Shown here: positions 18,301-27,930 of the stretch, one piece after another
Layout of the letters: every line of letters starts with the position of its first letter
Numbering within the stretch: the stretch's first letter is position 1
Assembly: GCF_022682495.2 (NCBI RefSeq)
Contig: NC_071397.1
Span: forward strand, 4,183,082 to 4,247,081
Reading direction: 5' to 3'
DNA from: Desmodus rotundus
Taxonomy: Eukaryota; Chordata; Mammalia; Chiroptera; Phyllostomidae
DNA length: 64,000 nt
Notes under the pieces: model-generated
Database searches by the model: none
Told to the model about the DNA's origin: nothing
Seen by the model: the letters and a program-made list of their open reading frames with translations, nothing else
Program-made: the position numbers and the translations under genes

Positions 18301-19580
18301 CTTCTCCCCATTTCAACACGCTCACTTTTTGATGCTACAGGGCAAAGCTCCATCTCCCTCCACGTGGCTCTGGGTGTTCAACTCCAGGACGCTAGGAGTC
18401 GGAAAAAGAAGGCACCTCGGGGACCAGCTCCTTCTTTTTACAGGTGAGGAGTCAAAGGTTCCAGAGAGGAGCAGCAATTTGCTCAAGGTCACACAGCAAG
18501 TTTATTCCCGAGGCAGCCGAGTCTAGAACCAGCACCCCAGGAGCTGGCTCTGTCTCCCTCCCTGATGCCCAGCGCCAGCCACATGTGGACTATGCAGAGG
18601 GTAGGGCTCCCATCCGCACCTCCTCCCTGCCTTCCCCTTTCTCCCGGGTCCACGTTTAGAGTAATCAACAATAACAGCTATCATTTATAGAGCACTTTCC
18701 ACATGCCAGCTCTGGGCCACGGCCACTGACAAAAACTTAAAGCTCAGAAAGGAAAGGCACCAGCCCCTAGTCACACAGCTGGTTGGTGGTAGAAATGCCT
18801 CAAAGAAGTTACACAGTGCTGTCGTTCCTGATAGTTGTCCTACCTTCCAGGTCCCCTCTTTTGAGAGGTTTGAGGAGCCAGCTTAGAGCACACGAGCCCT
18901 TGGGGGTGGGGCAATGCGGTTACCATAGAAACGGGCACAATCTGCTCACCCCTGCGTCCAGGCCCCTGGTCAGCCTCTTCAGAGAAGGAGACTGCAGCCG
19001 TCTTGGGCAGCGCTGCCTCTTGGCTTTCGACTTCCTGACCTTGGACCCCGTTGGTCTGCTCATCAACATGTTTCTTGTGATGATGTTTCTTGCGGCTGGC
19101 CTTCTTGTCGTGGGCTTTCTTTTGGGGAGCTGGCTCCCCCGGTGACTCAGAGGTTTCTGCGGGCTGGGGGAGGCCCTCCTTCCCCTTTGCTCTCCTGCTG
19201 GCCTTTTCTCTGGTCTCCTCAGGGCCTGTCCTCAGGAAGAAGTTCATCACAGTCTTCAGCAACCCCTGCTGGGCCTGAGTCTGGGCCTTGTCCTTCTTGG
19301 CATCCTTCAGAGGCCTCTGATCACTGGGGAGAAGCTCCCTGGTCCCCTCCTGGCCGAGGGCTGTGCCTGTGGTGCCTGGATCCTCCGAAGCCCTTGGGCT
19401 CTTGGGATGCTTGTTCCCATCACTGGTGCTCCTTGGAAGTGCCTGCCTGGAGAGGGTGGTGGGCAGGGAAGGGCACTGGCAGCCCCATGACTCTGAGTCC
19501 TTCCTGGGGTTCAGTGATGTGTCCAGAGACCTGGCTCTTCTCCCAGAGAGAGGCTTCCTGGGGCCCCGTGGATGCTCCAT
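9266..19580 (-). CDS. BNIP5: BNIP5 (BCL2-interacting protein 5; C6orf222), spliced gene
   Basis: Nine predicted coding exons on the minus strand (19580-18950, 18061-17942, 16399-16338, 16068-15828, 13575-13514, 13199-12959, 10992-10928, 9641-9414, 9319-9266) join in frame at GT-AG introns. They encode about 567 residues. The large first coding exon starts '[20 protein letters not shown]'. The middle of the protein is a repeated module of a Lys/Arg-rich exon, an optional acidic linker exon and a short BH3-like helix exon. The C-terminus has '[18 protein letters not shown]'. Human BNIP5 is known as a BH3-containing protein that engages BCL2-family members. Mapping that role onto this copy is inference. 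Any 5' non-coding exon upstream of 19584 was not located. The final exon is the least certain part. Confidence 0.85.
9414..9641 (-). CDS. BNIP5: BNIP5 C-terminal domain exon
   Basis: 228 bp, acceptor 'TCATTTCTGCTTCCAG', donor 'GTGAGAATC', phase 0 at both ends. It encodes '[20 protein letters not shown]' and a further 56 residues with '[20 protein letters not shown]', a hydrophobic stretch possibly membrane-proximal. This block is the part of BNIP5 I recognise most readily. If the donor is not used, the frame reads through to a stop at 9276. Confidence 0.85.
9642..10927. other. BNIP5 intron with MIR fossils
   Basis: Intron between the third helix exon and the C-terminal exon. 9865-9935 reads as a MIR core ('agctgtgtgacctctctgag'), and 10690-10875 as a second MIR ending 'ggggattgaacccaggtctc'. 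The rest is unique. Confidence 0.6.
10690..10875 (+). mobile_element. MIR SINE fossil
   Basis: Contains 'gaggaaactgaggctcaaag' and 'attgaacccaggtctcagtg', the MIR core, in plus orientation. Confidence 0.75.
10928..10992 (-). CDS. BNIP5: BNIP5 BH3-like helix exon, copy 3
   Basis: 65 bp, acceptor 'CTACTTTCCTCAG', donor 'GTAAGAAC', phase 1 to 0. It encodes '[21 protein letters not shown]', split here for naming only: the core 'LLQEVDGHL' keeps the Asp but has Val where BH3 helices have Gly. It is one codon longer than copies 1 and 2 and leads directly into the conserved C-terminal exon. Confidence 0.85.
11815..11967 (-). mobile_element. Bat VES-type SINE
   Basis: The minus strand starts 'GCCCTGGCTGGTGTGGCTCA', then has a B-box-like region, the 'GGGGAACC' spacer and a degenerate 3' end. 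It is 5'-complete and 3'-truncated, within the BNIP5 intron just upstream of linker copy 3 in genomic coordinates. Confidence 0.88.
12040..12160 (-). pseudogene. Possible decayed BNIP5 linker exon, copy 3
   Basis: A strong acceptor 'CTCTTTTTTGCCCTCAG' is followed by an acidic/Ser-rich frame with 'SSQA', weakly like linker copies 1 and 2. It sits in the equivalent position between the basic exon and the third helix exon. No donor preserves the frame: the GT at about 12039 would shift it, and using GTGAAT two bases on would create a TAG at the next junction. Direct joining of 12959 to 10992 is in frame, so this copy is probably not used. Confidence 0.4.
12415..12570 (+). mobile_element. MIR/L2-like fossil
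   Basis: 'cttgcttcatctggacaacg' and 'gataatgtgtgacagcggca' followed by 'tacagtaggtgctccataaa' match a MIR-type 3' half. Confidence 0.6.
12930..12943. promoter_or_regulatory. X-box-like motif (RFX) in BNIP5 intron, copy 3
   Basis: gttaccatggcaat is one base from the palindromic RFX-type X-box GTTNCCATNGNAAC. It lies about 15 nt inside the intron after the donor of the 12959-13199 exon. Binding is inference from the motif only. Confidence 0.45.
12959..13199 (-). CDS. BNIP5: BNIP5 basic exon, copy 2 (241 bp)
   Basis: Acceptor 'CTCTGGCCCGCAG', donor 'GTGAGTAGG', phase 0 to 1. It is a paralogous copy of the exon at 15828-16068, with matching blocks such as '[10 protein letters not shown]' and 'RPSIASSL'. 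The homology continues across the donor into the intron, including an X-box-like 14-mer at 12930-12943. The duplication unit therefore included intron sequence. Confidence 0.85.
13514..13575 (-). CDS. BNIP5: BNIP5 BH3-like helix exon, copy 2 (degenerate core)
   Basis: 62 bp, acceptor 'TTCTTTTTTAG', donor 'GTGAGGAGG', phase 1 to 0. It encodes '[20 protein letters not shown]'. The hydrophobic spacing matches copies 1 and 3, but the GD of the LxxxGD signature is replaced by acidic residues. Binding to BCL2-family proteins is therefore doubtful for this copy. Confidence 0.8.
13931..14095 (-). mobile_element. VES-like SINE, older copy, with target-site duplication
   Basis: Minus-strand head 'CCCTGGCCGGGGAGCTCAGT', 'GGTTCGATCCCC' B-box and a poly-A (plus-strand poly-T at 13931). 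Flanked by aagcaggtct at 13921-13930 and aagcagatct at 14096-14105 (one mismatch). It sits in the BNIP5 intron. Confidence 0.8.
14165..14510 (+). mobile_element. MIR SINE fossil(s)
   Basis: 'ctaccatttgttgagcttc', 'gctctaagcacttcacctg', 'tgaggaaactgagaccagag' and 'attcaaacccaggccttaca' are MIR consensus blocks, probably one partial and one near-complete copy. Confidence 0.8.
14779..14895 (-). pseudogene. Decayed BNIP5 linker exon, copy 2 (donor lost)
   Basis: The segment aligns with the functional linker exon at 17942-18061. It has an acceptor 'TGCCACTCAG', an open 117-nt frame in the right phase, and the shared ending 'DLQLD' before the splice point. Where copy 1 has the donor GTGAGTCAG, this copy reads GAGCCTCAG, so the GT is gone and no good donor follows. 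The flanking exons 15828 and 13575 join in frame without it, so I infer it is skipped. Confidence 0.6.
14896..15827. other. BNIP5 intron, upstream part
   Basis: Mostly unique GC-rich sequence. A short imperfect tandem of 'ggagataataaaat' lies at 15388-15415 inside a MIR-like segment. A C-run is at 15688-15701. An X-box-like motif lies at 15799-15812. Confidence 0.5.
15799..15812. promoter_or_regulatory. X-box-like motif (RFX) in BNIP5 intron, copy 2
   Basis: gttgctatggtaac matches the symmetric RFX-type X-box pattern. It sits at the same distance after its exon donor as the motifs at 18919 and 12930. Confidence 0.5.
15828..16068 (-). CDS. BNIP5: BNIP5 basic exon, copy 1 (241 bp)
   Basis: Acceptor 'TTTCCCCACAG', donor 'GTGAGCAGG', phase 0 to 1. 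It encodes a Lys/Arg/Ser-rich segment ('[20 protein letters not shown]') followed by '[20 protein letters not shown]'. It is the same length as the exon at 12959-13199, aligns with it along its whole length, and has the same splice phases. This is clear evidence of exon duplication. Confidence 0.85.
16338..16399 (-). CDS. BNIP5: BNIP5 BH3-like helix exon, copy 1
   Basis: 62 bp, phase 1 to 0, acceptor 'CTTTCTTCCAG', donor 'GTGAGGAG'. It encodes '[20 protein letters not shown]'. The core 'ILREAGD' fits the LxxxGD signature of BH3 helices, and this is the only one of the three related exons that keeps both G and D. It is therefore the best candidate for the BCL2-family-binding helix. Confidence 0.82.
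16400..17941. other. BNIP5 intron with MIR and AT-rich unique part
   Basis: 16690-16830 is a MIR ('aagctgtgtgaccctgggta'). 17210-17720 is AT-rich, unlike the GC-rich flanks, with no repeat I recognise. The remainder is unique. Confidence 0.5.
17942..18061 (-). CDS. BNIP5: BNIP5 linker exon, copy 1 (functional)
   Basis: This 120-bp exon is phase 1 on both sides, with acceptor 'TTTATTCCAG' and donor 'GTGAGTCAG'. It continues the frame of the previous exon and encodes an acidic, Gln/Ser-rich linker that includes '[15 protein letters not shown]' and 'QEEDLKQLD'. Because it is symmetric, skipping it would keep the frame. Two related but decayed copies sit further downstream (14779-14895 and about 12040-12160). 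Confidence 0.8.
18665..18785 (+). mobile_element. MIR SINE fossil
   Basis: 'aacagctatcatttatagag', 'ccacatgccagctctgggcc' and 'gtcacacagctggttggtgg' are MIR blocks. A second MIR-like piece precedes at 18430-18540. Both are in the first BNIP5 intron. Confidence 0.75.
18919..18932. promoter_or_regulatory. X-box-like motif (RFX) in BNIP5 intron, copy 1
   Basis: gttaccatagaaac matches the RFX-type X-box pattern, located just after the donor of the first coding exon. Confidence 0.45.
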
Positions 19581-19584
19581 TGGG
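18950..19584 (-). CDS. BNIP5: BNIP5 first coding exon (start at 19580)
   Basis: The acceptor 'TTCTTTTGGTTGTAG' lies just before 19584 and four bases precede the ATG at 19580. The frame runs 210 codons plus one base to the donor 'GTGAGCAG' after 18950. A more upstream in-frame ATG at 19670 lies on the intron side of that acceptor, so I prefer 19580. The encoded segment is Ser/Arg-rich at the start, has a hydrophobic patch '[14 protein letters not shown]' near the middle, and then a His/Lys cluster 'KKHHHKKH'. Its tail and the first bases of the following intron resemble the ends of the two 241-bp exons downstream. It may therefore be the oldest relative of that module. Confidence 0.85.
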
Positions 19585-20119
19585 CTACAACCAAAAGAAA
19601 CAGCTCCCTTAGAAGAGCCTGCTGGTTGGAGACTGCCCAGGTGGGCCAGCATGCTGACCGGTGTGCGCATGCACCCTGCCCACTGACCCAGGGATCTCAG
19701 CTCTCAAGGCCATCAGCTCATTTTCATTCCTTGACTACTCTAGGAGGGAGGTGTATGGGAGGCCATGCCCCATGTCTCATTGTGCCCTCCCCCTCCCACC
19801 CCTGAGCCCCCAGAAGGAACACAACCCTGCCAACACCTTGATTTTGGTCTTCAGACCAGAACTGTGAGAAAGGCAATTCATATTGTTCCAAAGCCGAGGG
19901 GTGTGTGCTATTCTGTTCCTGCAGCTGCAGGAAATGCACACAGCTGGAGCAAGAGGCCCAGGCCTGCCCCTTACCAGAGGCGCTTGGGCAGCTCACACGC
20001 GTTTTCTGGCCCAATAGCCTCATTTGTCCCGGGCCTGAGACCTGCCCGTCTATGTCATTATCTGCTAAGAATATTTCCCAAGACAGCTCAGTAAATGGCA
20101 ACTCTTTTCTTCCAGGTGC
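19585..20119. other. Upstream of BNIP5 first coding exon
   Basis: Intron or 5' flank of BNIP5. No non-coding exon could be identified. No recognisable repeat. Confidence 0.4.
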
Positions 20120-20825
20120 TCAAGACAAAAATTAGAAGTCATCTCTGACTCCTTGTTTCTCTCACTCCCCAAACCTGACCCACCAGCAAAGCTTGTCAGC
20201 TCCACTTTCACCTGCGTCCAGACCTCAGTCAACCAGTCGCCTCACCTCCTCCACCTCCGCTCACCTGGACTCTCTCATCCACCTCCTAACTGGTCTCTGG
20301 CTCCATTCTTGTCCCTCTCGCAGCGATTGCTCCTCTCTGCGCCACGGGGCTTATCCAACATAGGTTAGAGAAGGTGATGGACTCTCCCTCCTCCAGGGGC
20401 TCCCCTGCTGCTCAGAGTCAAAGTACAAGTCCGGGCAAGACCTCACAACCTGGTCTCATCACCTGTCCAGTCACCTCTCACTCTCTCCACTCCAATCACA
20501 CAGCCCTGCTCGCCCTCAGGCCCATTCTGCCTCTTTCTAGACCATTCTGCCTAGAGACAGCCTTATAATGTGTTCCCTCCCTTCCTTCAGGGAATCTGCT
20601 GAAATGCCATCTTCCCACAGAGATCCGCCCTGTGCACCCCCATCAGCACATCCTCTCCCCACCTTACCCCATGCCCCGATGTTCAACCGTCTGTTGTCTG
20701 AGTCTCTCCCCCTCCCCTTTGTCTGTCCTGCATCCTGAGTCCGTCCTAGGCCTTGCATCCTAGAACAAGCACCGCCCATCGGTGGCACTCAGGAAGCACC
20801 TATCAAACAAGCGAATAAATGTGTG
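20120..20825 (+). mobile_element. L2-type LINE 3' fragment
   Basis: Blocks such as 'cacctcctaactggtctctg', 'agtacaagtccgggcaagac', 'tctttctagaccattctgcc' and the end 'tcaaacaagcgaataaatg' follow the order of the L2 3' end. It is diverged and non-coding. Confidence 0.7.
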
Positions 20826-23470
20826 CCACCAACTGCAAACTGCACAATGCGTAGGGCATCCCTGGTCGTGTGGCAACACACAATGGATGTCTCACAGCAG
20901 CGGGGCCTGCTCTGCTGCGCCCAGGACGTGCTGCCCCTGGAAGGACAAAGGAGCCAGCTCCTTGCAGCGCTCAAGCAGCCCGCCTGCGGGCAGTTCGTTT
21001 CTGTGTCTTTACTCTGAAGTTCCCGGGCTTTCCAGTTCTTCCAGAGTTTTTCAGAAACCCTTTGCCCTTTGGTGGAAGGTAAACAAAGAATAAAACATGG
21101 TTTGAATCCCAAACCCAAGCTCCCAGAGATTCCTGTGGAGTTCAGATTCATGGATTGACTGCTCTGGCTTGTAATTACAGACTTATCATGCATTTACTAA
21201 GTATAATTTAGTGTATTTGTACTCTATATTATGTATTTATTCACATCTTATCTCCTGCCCTTACTGATCCATTTATTTTAAAATGTCCGCTATTACTATG
21301 TCCAGCTTAGAGATGAGAATAAGAACCTAAAATTGTGATTTCAGATGTGGAGGAATTCATGTGGACGTGAGGAAGATGCATAAAGAGAGAGGAACATAAA
21401 GGCATGGGGGAACAAGGGGATGTTTGAAGGTGACAGTGACATTCCGGGTGCCTTCTCTCCTTCCAGCACACGTCTGGGGACAAAGGACCAGGCAGGATGG
21501 CCAGAGGCCAGCGGCTACCACCGGCACTGCTGGGCGTCCACATGTGGACGGCCCCGGAAGAAATGACAAAATGGGCCAGGGAGAAGGCAGGCAACTTGGA
21601 CGCTTTATCGGTTGTTTAATGTCCCTTAAGAGGCATATCTGAGTTGTAGAAAAACTTTCAGCAATACACGTTGTGCCTTACGCGAGGCGCAGACTGATGC
21701 TCTTGAAAGCCCACCTTAGGTCTGTGCTTCCGAAACACAGAGGGGAGCAGGATAAGGAGAAGAAGTCATAGGAGAAAATACTTTTCTTCCTTCTCACTTT
21801 TTTTCCCAACAAACATTTAACAGGCTCCTATTACCTACTGGAACTATGCTCCGTGCTAGGGAAGTAACAATGGACAAGGTGCAGGTGGCCCCCGCAAGAG
21901 GCTGCTCCGGTCTCCTTCAGGCAGGCGGGAGTGGGGTGTGAGTGAGTGGGGCTGACAGTGACCCTCCGTTTCCCTGATCCACCTCTCTTTAGGGACACAT
22001 GGTTCAAAGAGAAGAAAAATTTAGGTGAGGCCCTATTTGATTTTAAAGCCTAAGCAAGCTGGGCCGGACACATTTGCTGAATGTCAGGGCGCTCGCTGAT
22101 TTTCCCGAATGTTCCTGTGCTCAGGACCACACAGGACACCCTTGCTGGACTCAGCCCCTCTTCTTCCTGCGTGAAACGGGCTTGGGGAGGAGCCTGTGGT
22201 GTGGAGGGCTGAAGCATCCTTCCCTAGCTAATGAAAAAAGAGGCGCAGTAATCTTTTCAAAACCTATCGTTGCTATGGAAACTGTTTTTGCCATTGCTGA
22301 TGGTGGCAGCGTTCTACCGCATTCAAAGGACACGCTGCTACTTCTAATCAGAGCATGAGTACATCACCGGCAGTGATGTTTTTTCAAGAAGACTGTCTTG
22401 ATTTGGCCACCCCCTCCCGGGAACAGCAGTGCTCTGAGCCCAGAGGGAGGAGGGGGAAAGGGGAGGAGCAGCTGCAGCTGCAGAGGCACGGGAGGCGGGA
22501 TGGGTGATGTGAAACCCTGGCCCCATGAGAGTGTTTCCCCAGTGAAGAGAGACTCCAGGACCTCCCATGGCTTCCTAATTCCAAACCCGTTCCCCCTCCT
22601 CCTCTAAGCTGCTGCAGCCTTTGCTACCATATCCACTCTCTTCTTCCTGCAAACTCTTTCCTCTCTGGGCAGCTGTGACTAATCTCAGCCTGGTTCCCCT
22701 CCCTCCCGCTTGTCTGAGGCTCCTTTTCCTTGAAGTTCAAAGAGTCTGCCTTCCAGCCTTGGGCCCGGGTTAAGAGAGTGTGGCTGGAGGGTAAGCCCAC
22801 CCACCCCAGACAGACACTCTGGAAGAGCCTCTCTTGCCCAGGTGTCCTTGGACTTCAGTGCCTCTAAGCCCTGAGAAGGCTGTATTTTCTCTCGCACACA
22901 CACCAATTCTGTGTGTGTTGAAGTGAGATCCTTCCAGACTTTTGGTGTCCGTCCAGAATTCATCAACGTGAGACTTTCTCTTTCCTTCCTCTTTTTTCTT
23001 GTTCTGCGCCCCTGAGGGGCCACCCACATGCCACCTGGCTGTCGGGGAGGGACGTGCTTCCAGACCAGTAACCCCAAGACAGCAGCAGGTCCTCACAGCA
23101 GGGACACCCAGCTGCTTTTGTAAGCTTTTTTAGCACCTTGGCAGAGAGTGGGTGCAGAGCAAAGTCCAGTCTGCTCAGAAACACCCAAGTATCTACAGAC
23201 CCAGGCCCTCTGATAAGACGTACTCACAGAGCTGACCCTGAGTCACTGTGGAAGTTTGCTGATTTTTCCCAAACATGCTGCCATTTGGGTTTATTATCTT
23301 GGTATACGCTGACCTCACCTGTATATGATTCTCTCATTTACTCATCCAGCTGGGTTACTCTGTAACTGCTCGGGCGCCGGGCGGGTTTCCTAGGTTTGCC
23401 GCCACACTCCCCACCCCTGAGCCCCACACAGTGTGTGCAGCACACGTGTGGGCCCGTGTCAACGCCCTCA
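20826..23470. other. Unique stretch upstream of BNIP5
   Basis: No gene recognised. An X-box-like site is at 22269-22282. 21800-21930 has weak similarity to old interspersed repeats. Frames of 70-130 codons here have no domain support. Confidence 0.45.
22269..22282. promoter_or_regulatory. X-box-like motif (RFX) 2.7 kb upstream of BNIP5 start
   Basis: gttgctatggaaac is a close fit to the RFX-type X-box. It could mark a BNIP5 promoter or enhancer on the minus strand. No first exon was found beside it. Confidence 0.4.
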
Positions 23471-23479
23471 GACACTCTG

Positions 23480-23845
23480 CTATGCTCGGAATGTTTGTGC
23501 CCCTCCCCCCACGTTCATTGTTAAATCCTAACGCCCAGTGAGTTGGTGGGGACCTTAGCAGGTGGGGCCTTTGGGAGGTGGCTAGGTCACTAGAGCAGAG
23601 CCCTCGTGAACAGGATTAATGCCCTTCCAAAGGACACCCCCAAGGGCTCCCTTGCTTATTCCATTATGTGGGGACCCAGAGAGAAGTTGACTGTCTGTGA
23701 ACCAGGAAACTTGCACCAAACACTGAACCTGCCGGCATGTCAGTCTCGATCCTCCAGCCTCCAGAACTGTGAGAAGTGTCTGTGGCTTATAAGCCGCCCA
23801 GTCTGTGGTCGTTTTTTACTGCAGCCCGAACACACTCATTGTCAT
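23480..23845 (+). mobile_element. ERVL-MaLR LTR (MLT1/MST type), degraded
   Basis: 'ggggcctttgggaggtggct', 'tcactagagcagagccctcg', 'gcctccagaactgtgagaag' and 'gccgcccagtctgtggtcg' are the standard order of an MaLR long terminal repeat. No internal retroviral coding sequence accompanies it. Confidence 0.85.
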
Positions 23846-26800
23846 AGACACACACTCGCACACACTGTAACCTACAAGGACTCATATCATAGCACCTTGT
23901 ATTGTTCCCGCCCCAAGTTCAAGAGGATAATTATCTGAGCACCTGTTTGCCGTCTGCCTTCCTAACCCACATTCCTGGGAGAGGACGTGAGCCTGCCTGG
24001 GCCCCTGCCGTGTCCACACGGCCTGGGAGTCTCTCGGTGATTGAGGAACGAACAAATGATGCACAGACGGGCGTAGACGTGACCAGCTCACCCATGTGCT
24101 GACACACGCACCCAGAACGCCTTTTCGTCTACGCTCTCTCATTTCGTCCTGGTCCTGCCCCGGCATCAGGCAGGCCGCAGAGGGGAGTAGAGGCTCCAAA
24201 GGGTTAAGAGACTTGCCCAAGGTCCCACAGCCCGAAGCAGAGACAGTTGGGGCTTGAATACACTCCTGTGGGTTCTAAATTCTTTATTCTCTCTCCTACA
24301 CCAAGGGGCCTCCAGTAAATGCAGACACACACAGACTTAGAGGTGAGCCAAACTGCTATTTCACACCAACGGAGATAACTACATCTACGCACACACCTGC
24401 TGCAACCTGTACACACTGACCACACAGCATGTGTGCCCAGGCAGAGACACACCTGCGCCCCGGAGGCAGAGACTGTACAGGGCAGGGCTCGCAGACTCCT
24501 GGCCTGGAGGGTCACAGCTGCACCCTGAGCTCCTGTTTGTTTATCTTCAGCACAGGTGGCCCCTTGGACGCTCCAAAGCCCTAGGGTGAAAGCCATTCTC
24601 TTCGGAGCTCAAAGCCTTCAGCCTGGGCTCCCTCAATGGTGTGGGTCCCCCCACAGGTCACACCTCCCCACGTGCAGAGGAGCAAGGGCTCCTAGGGGAG
24701 ACACTCAACCTCCACGGGCCTGACTCTTGGGGGACAAGGCGGTCACCTCTTCCCTCAACACTGGACTCATCCCGCTCCCATGCCCAGCTCCCAGGTATTG
24801 GATGGTAACAATTCGATGTATTCCTTCTCCTTGGTGGGGTCCCTAGCAGGGTCCTACAGGACCTGACAGGTGGCCAGCCCCACCTCCTGCCATGTAGGAC
24901 TTCTTTCTGCCCCTTCCCCGGAAGACAGATGCGCAGCCCCCATTGGAACGACCCCTGCAACAGGAACTCACTGCCCTTGGAGGCAGAACATTCTACGGTC
25001 AGCCAGCATGGGTTTTAAGGAAGGTCCTCCTCAGGCTGAGCTGAAGTCCTCACACCCCTGAGGAGAGGTCATGTCACCCCTCGAGTTCAGCCTGCTCCTG
25101 TCCTTAAGCCCTCATTGTCCAGGTCTCTCGAGTCACATTGCTTCTAGACCCATTGCCCTTCCCTGGGTCCTTCTCCACTTAAAGACGTGAGGCCCGGATG
25201 GAGGGCTCCAGGTCCCACTGGGCTCTGCGTCTGAAGCATCAGGTCACAGGGTCATTTGAGCAGCCATGTGACACCACTGAGGGTGTCAGCTCTGCCTGGG
25301 CCACCTCACAGCTCAGTGTAAAGTGTGGACTTTGACCGTCTGTCTGCCTGTTCCTTATTGTTATCGTGAAACTATCACCTGGGGCCTAGTTTCCAGAAGG
25401 TTGGGGATTTGCATCTTTTGAGGATTTTTCAATTTTTCAGTCTTCAGTCCCAAAGAATGAACTCCCTAACGGTGAACAGAAGGCACTATGAGCCCGCAGC
25501 AGGCGGACTTGCAGCGGGCAGTGGGGTGTCATTCATAAAGCTGGAGAATGTCCGCAACGCCCACTGCTCCCCTCCACCCAACGCTGGGGTTTGTGCTCCG
25601 GGGTGCCCACACACCACCCCCATCACTTGTATCTTTTATCCCAGACCCCAGTGTGATGGTCCCCTCCAATCTTAGTCAGAGCAGCAGGCCCCCAGAATTC
25701 TTTTCATAAGATCTCCCTGTCCTTGAACTAACTTCCAAAATTCTTAAAATCTTAACCTTAACCCAGCCACAGGCAATCATATCACCTCCCTTTTATGTGT
25801 TTTCCTTTACTACGTATCTTCTCAGAAAGTCTATTCTTTGACCTGTACAACATCCTACAGAAAAATGAGCAGATGAAGTATAGAACGCCATCCCGTTCTG
25901 TAAACAAGAAAACGGAGTCCCAAGAAAGCAGTGTTCCTTGCTCAGGGTTGCTGGGCTAGTAAGCAGCAGGGCTGGGACCTGCGTTCGGAGCTTATAGGTC
26001 CAGGTTTGCTCAGAGCTCCTCACATGACAGCTGACTGAGGTTACGTCATGGGCCCTACTCCGTCTTTCTAGAAAGGAAGAAGCCGAGGCCCGGGGAGGGC
26101 CCAGCAAGCTGGAAGCAATAATGGGAATGGACCCACGGTCTGACTCCTGGCCCTACACTGCTTTCAGAACCCCAAATTACTTACCCACTGCTCCAAGCCC
26201 CCTAAGGAAGGAGTATCGTTGAATGAACCTTGGACCACGAAAGTCACTTCTGTCCCAGGACACGCTTGGCCAGGACCTCCGGACCGGGCAGCTCTGTGTC
26301 AGGACGCTGAGAGGCCGAGCACCCCTCTTCTGCCACAGGTTGTCCCCAGTGAGGGATTGTAGGCCCGGCTCCCCCAGGGAGAGGATGCGGCTGTGGATGC
26401 TGCCACTGTCCAGAGCATCTCAGAAGATGCTTCGGCCACAGCCCTATATAGGCGCCTCCCAAGAGCTGAGCTCACGGGCAGCCAACCCAGGAGCCGCCCA
26501 CTGTGCCTGGTCCCGTCCCGTCCCCATGCTGCCTCTCGCTCCTCCAAAGATAGGAAGCTTACCTCAGCTACCCTGGAAAAAAACAAACCAGTTTCGCTCG
26601 ACAACTTCCTTATTACCCTCAAACCCAACAAGAAACTGACTCTCAGAAAACAACCCTGGCCTGGCTGGAGGCCAGGCCTCAGAATAAAAAACAAATGCTT
26701 ATGGAAAACCCAAGTGAGAGGAAAAAGGAGGATGTAGTTTTATCATCCCCACACGGTCCCTCAGTTCTCTCTGAAGCATGCCGGAGAAAGAAGGAGCGAG

Positions 26801-27739
26801 TAAGCAAGGTCACGGAATGGAACACATATGCTCCTTGACCCGGAGACAAAACTCAGCAGGACGGGATGCGGGCATGTTTCCCAAACCCTGCTGCCCTGGG
26901 TGCAGTGGCCATGAGTGTTGACAGAACATTCTAACAAGTCTTTCAGAAATCACATTTTCACTTTCTGCGGCACTGGAATTTTTTTTTTTTTTTTTTTAGG
27001 TAGAATACATACATGTTTATGATCAGAAAAGAAGAACTAGTTTTATGTAAACCAGACCAAAAAAAATCAGAAATTTTATTCGGTTACCTGACATGGGGAG
27101 GTATTACAAATTACAATTTCCAGAGTGTAAATATAGCTGTATTTACAAAATAGTTCAAAAATAAATATTGAAAGTGCTGAGCTTTAGAGTTGCCCAAGGC
27201 GGGAGCCATCTGCCCGCTAGCTGTGTGACCTCTGGCAGGAGACACCGCATCTCGGAGCTTGTTTCTCACTCAAAAAATAAGTGCTCTTGTTTATGTATAA
27301 AAGTATATATCCATGGAGTATATGATAATGATTGGAAAGAAAGAAGACAATGTATTGCGTGCCAGGCATTTTCCGAGTCCTGTGCGTTGAGCACCTAACA
27401 CCTCGTTAGTGCACAATAAAGGGCCGACGTGCTGTTTTCTAGCAGAGTTATTAAGGCTTCATTCATTCAAGGTTTCTGTCAGCGAACAGGTCTGGGTCCA
27501 GCCATGTGCTGGGCCCCGTCTCAACACTGAATTTAGAGAATGTATCAGCTCAAGAGCCCACGTGAGCTTCCAACAAGGGTTCTATTAGACCCTCAGCTTC
27601 ATTGATGTCACAGAGCTGAGTTTTCCTACCCACCTCCGCCAAGCCCTGAGTGCCTCCTACACGCCGCTTCGTAGTGGGAGCCCTGGCCAGCCCTCGAGGG
27701 CTCACGGTGCAGCTGGGAAGAGAGGACACAGAGAAAGTC
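23846..27739. other. Unique stretch, no gene recognised
   Basis: Mostly unique. 24180-24290 and 25890-26150 have MIR-like ends. A poly-T run is at about 26980-26997, followed by an AT-rich region to 27160. Open frames of up to 138 codons are unsupported. Confidence 0.45.
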
Positions 27740-27930
27740 TGAAAGCGGGTGGAGGGGCAGGGGGAGTTACTGTTTTGTGGGTACAGAGAATCAGCGTGGG
27801 AAGATGAGCAAGTTCTAGATGGTTGCACAACAGTGCGAATGTGCTTAACGCTACTGGGCTGCAGAATTAAACATGGTGAAAATGGGCAATTCTGTCATGC
27901 GTATTTTACCATAATTAAAAAAATAAGTCA
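27740..27930 (+). mobile_element. L1 3'-end fragment
   Basis: 'gatggttgcacaacagtgcg', 'aatgtgcttaacgctactgg' and 'gtattttaccataattaaaa' are typical of the 3' end of old mammalian L1 (L1M type). Confidence 0.75.
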
